This document shows, piece by piece, positions 62,779 through 64,000 of a stretch of 64,000 nucleotides of DNA. The translations under genes and the position numbers were made by a program. The stretch is from contig NZ_QZWZ01000025.1 of NCBI RefSeq assembly GCF_003601975.1, positions 30,658-94,657 of the forward strand. Direction: 5' to 3'. Below the pieces are notes generated by a model. That model saw only the letters and a list, made by a program, of their open reading frames with translations. It made no database searches and had not been told where the DNA came from. Positions within the stretch are counted from its first letter, which is position 1, and the number at the start of each line of letters is the position of its first letter. The DNA is from Mesorhizobium waimense (GTDB lineage: Bacteria > Pseudomonadota > Alphaproteobacteria > Rhizobiales > Rhizobiaceae).

Positions 62779-63345
62779 TCAAGCGAAGGGCGAGATTCCG
62801 AATAGCCAGCCGTGCAGCCAGAGCCCGAACAATGCGAAAGCCACCAAGCCGATGCCCACAGCAATCAGGTCGCTAAGCGGTCGCACGACCGCGGGTGCCG
62901 GATCCCCGCGTGGAATGACGGCAATGAGATCGACAATCGCGTAAACCAGAAACGCTCCGAAGACTAGGAGCGAGGCAAGGTCGCCATTGGCCAGGAGGTG
63001 GCCGATGGCCCAAAGGATAATGCCCACCAGCATCGGGTGCTTCAGCCGATGCTTGATTGAACCCGCGGGCAAGTAAGCGGCTGCCAGAACGACGAATGCG
63101 GCGAGCACCAACACCGACGCGACTTGGCGGCCCCAAAAGGGCGGCTCGAAGATCTCAGGCGCGTTGGGCCGATAAAGACTCCAGCCCCAGACGATCAGTA
63201 CGAAGCCGATGATCGATAGGAGCGAATAGAGTCCCTTCCAGCGCCGCTCGTTTGTGGCGATTTCCGCATCACGAAAGCCGGCGGCGGCGATCCGAACAGA
63301 ATGGATTCCGAAGAAGATCACGAGGCCGAAAACCAGTACTAGCAT
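62779..63345 (-). CDS. NnrU family membrane protein
   Basis: The ATG before LVLVFGLVIFFGIHSVRI is preceded by GGAGGTGTT, which favours it over an earlier in-frame codon. The 188-residue protein has about six helices and the NnrU signatures GIHSVRI, RWKGLYSLLSIIGF, LKHPMLVGIILWAIGHLLAN and GDLASLLVFGAFLVYAI. NnrU was named from a nitric oxide reductase neighbourhood and is related to isoprenylcysteine methyltransferases and MnrB; the reaction is unknown. No denitrification genes are nearby. Confidence 0.87.
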   Translation of the reverse strand: MLVLVFGLVIFFGIHSVRIAAAGFRDAEIATNERRWKGLYSLLSIIGFVLIVWGWSLYRPNAPEIFEPPFWGRQVASVLVLAAFVVLAAAYLPAGSIKHRLKHPMLVGIILWAIGHLLANGDLASLLVFGAFLVYAIVDLIAVIPRGDPAPAVVRPLSDLIAVGIGLVAFALFGLWLHGWLFGISPFA

Positions 63346-63854
63346 AACACCTCCGAGGTTCGGACGCGTCGGCGGGAAGGAAGGCTTGCTTACGCTCTCG
63401 CTCAAGTTGGCGGCTGCATATGCGCAAAACGGATCCTGCGAACGAGATGGTCAGAGTAATATATCAGGGACCCGCAAACTTGGAATGGGCGAAGCTGCCG
63501 AATGGCACGGCACAGCGGCATCGCCTGCGCGCAGGTTCTTCGCGTTCAGCACGGAACCGCCCCGGTGAATGCCTGTGGCGTGGTATGCCTGCGAGTTCCC
63601 GTACCGTTACTATCCTTCCCGGTTATTATGTCCGTAGTCCATCCCTCTTTGGAAACGTCCGCTTTCCAGTGACCGGTTGAACTCGCCAGTCCTTTCGGGA
63701 CATTCATCCCCGATCTTGCCTGTGACCGACTTGGGTCAGTTCACGTCGATGCACACAGGCGCCTGAAGGTCTGCTTCTGACTATCCGAGGCCCGAAGCTG
63801 CCGGTCCGCTCTCGGCCCAAGCGCGACGTCCGAGTAGTGGCTTGGCGATGTCCG
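63346..63854. other. Intergenic stretch, no gene seen
   Basis: About 500 bp between the NnrU start and the right 23-bp repeat. Open frames are short and not protein-like. Confidence 0.35.
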
Positions 63855-63877
63855 TAGTTGGCGCAAGCCGGACCTAG
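63855..63877 (+). repeat. 23-bp direct repeat, right copy
   Basis: Identical to 3871-3893 and in the same orientation, 60 kb apart. It ends 10 bp from the stop codon of the IS630-type transposase that runs off the window, so it may be that element's terminal repeat. Confidence 0.7.
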
Positions 63878-63887
63878 TCATCTGAAT

Positions 63888-64000
63888 CTAAATTTCGTGG
63901 CATAAGGATTGTTCCGCCTTCTGGCAGAAGCGTTTGACGGAGGCGAGAATGTCGTCTGCGGACTTGGTCCATCGATATGGCTTGGGGTTCTCGTTGTGGC
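63888..64000 (-). CDS. IS630-type transposase, C-terminal end only
   Basis: The gene enters from beyond the right edge and ends here. The 36 visible residues read HNENPKPYRWTKSADDILAS followed by VKRFCQKAEQSLCHEI and TAG. NPKP-x-x-WTK-x-A-D-x-ILAS is the well-known tail of IS630 transposases. It belongs to a different IS630 subgroup from the complete element at 33011. Whether the rest is intact cannot be seen. Confidence 0.75.
   Translation of the reverse strand, partial: HNENPKPYRWTKSADDILASVKRFCQKAEQSLCHEI

Overview
The window looks like chromosome or large-replicon DNA from an alphaproteobacterium of the order Rhizobiales (Mesorhizobium/Phyllobacteriaceae-like). The evidence is an ExoX-type repressor beside an ExoP-type co-polymerase, an ExoF-type export protein, a DUF1127 protein, paired cyclase-TolB-TPR proteins and several rhizobial insertion-sequence families. 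The species assignment is inference. I found no rRNA, tRNA or CRISPR array.

Layout. 1-9.4 kb is ordinary accessory DNA: two divergent cyclase/TPR paralogues, small conserved ORFs, a wrecked isoquinoline-oxidoreductase-like locus, a Met-rich EF-hand secreted protein, a LysR regulator and a DUF1127 protein. 9.4-22.2 kb is an ABC-transporter-dependent surface-polysaccharide locus: wzm-wzt on the plus strand face a ten-gene, mostly ATGA-overlapping minus-strand operon of GT2 glycosyltransferases, a GT2-methyltransferase fusion, a polysaccharide deacetylase, a Gfo/Idh/MocA oxidoreductase and two NAD-dependent epimerases. 22.6-46.6 kb is a Wzx/Wzy-type exopolysaccharide locus: ExoF-like export protein, ExoP-like tyrosine kinase, ExoX, GT4 and GT2 enzymes, a Wzy-like polymerase/ligase, GH16 hydrolase, a GMC plus Gfo oxidoreductase pair, sulfotransferase-like proteins and a Wzx flippase. 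48.0-54.9 kb is a seven-gene module strongly resembling the mycobacterial decaprenylphosphoryl-D-arabinose pathway (HAD-UbiA fusion, GtrA, SMR protein, epimerase, DprE1, DprE2, membrane GT-C). 55.0-57.6 kb holds a WcaJ-type initiating sugar transferase divergent from a Crp/Fnr regulator. 57.6-64 kb holds IS110 and serine-recombinase wreckage, a cNMP-patatin phospholipase, an NnrU protein and an IS630 end.

How it works together (inference). WcaJ loads the first sugar on undecaprenyl phosphate, GT2/GT4 enzymes extend it, Wzx flips it, the Wzy-like protein polymerises it, and ExoP/ExoF-type proteins control length and export. Wzm/Wzt would export a second, separately built glycan. The UbiA/DprE module would make polyprenyl-phosphate D-arabinofuranose for a periplasmic GT-C enzyme, adding arabinose to one of these glycans or to another acceptor.

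The locus has been assembled by recombination. About 300 bp of the wcaJ-crp divergent promoter is repeated 10.4 kb away in the same orientation, bracketing the arabinose module. Fragments of IS21, IS110, IS481, IS630, a group II intron and a serine recombinase lie at module joints, and one intact IS630 copy sits exactly in the TA of a TAG stop codon.
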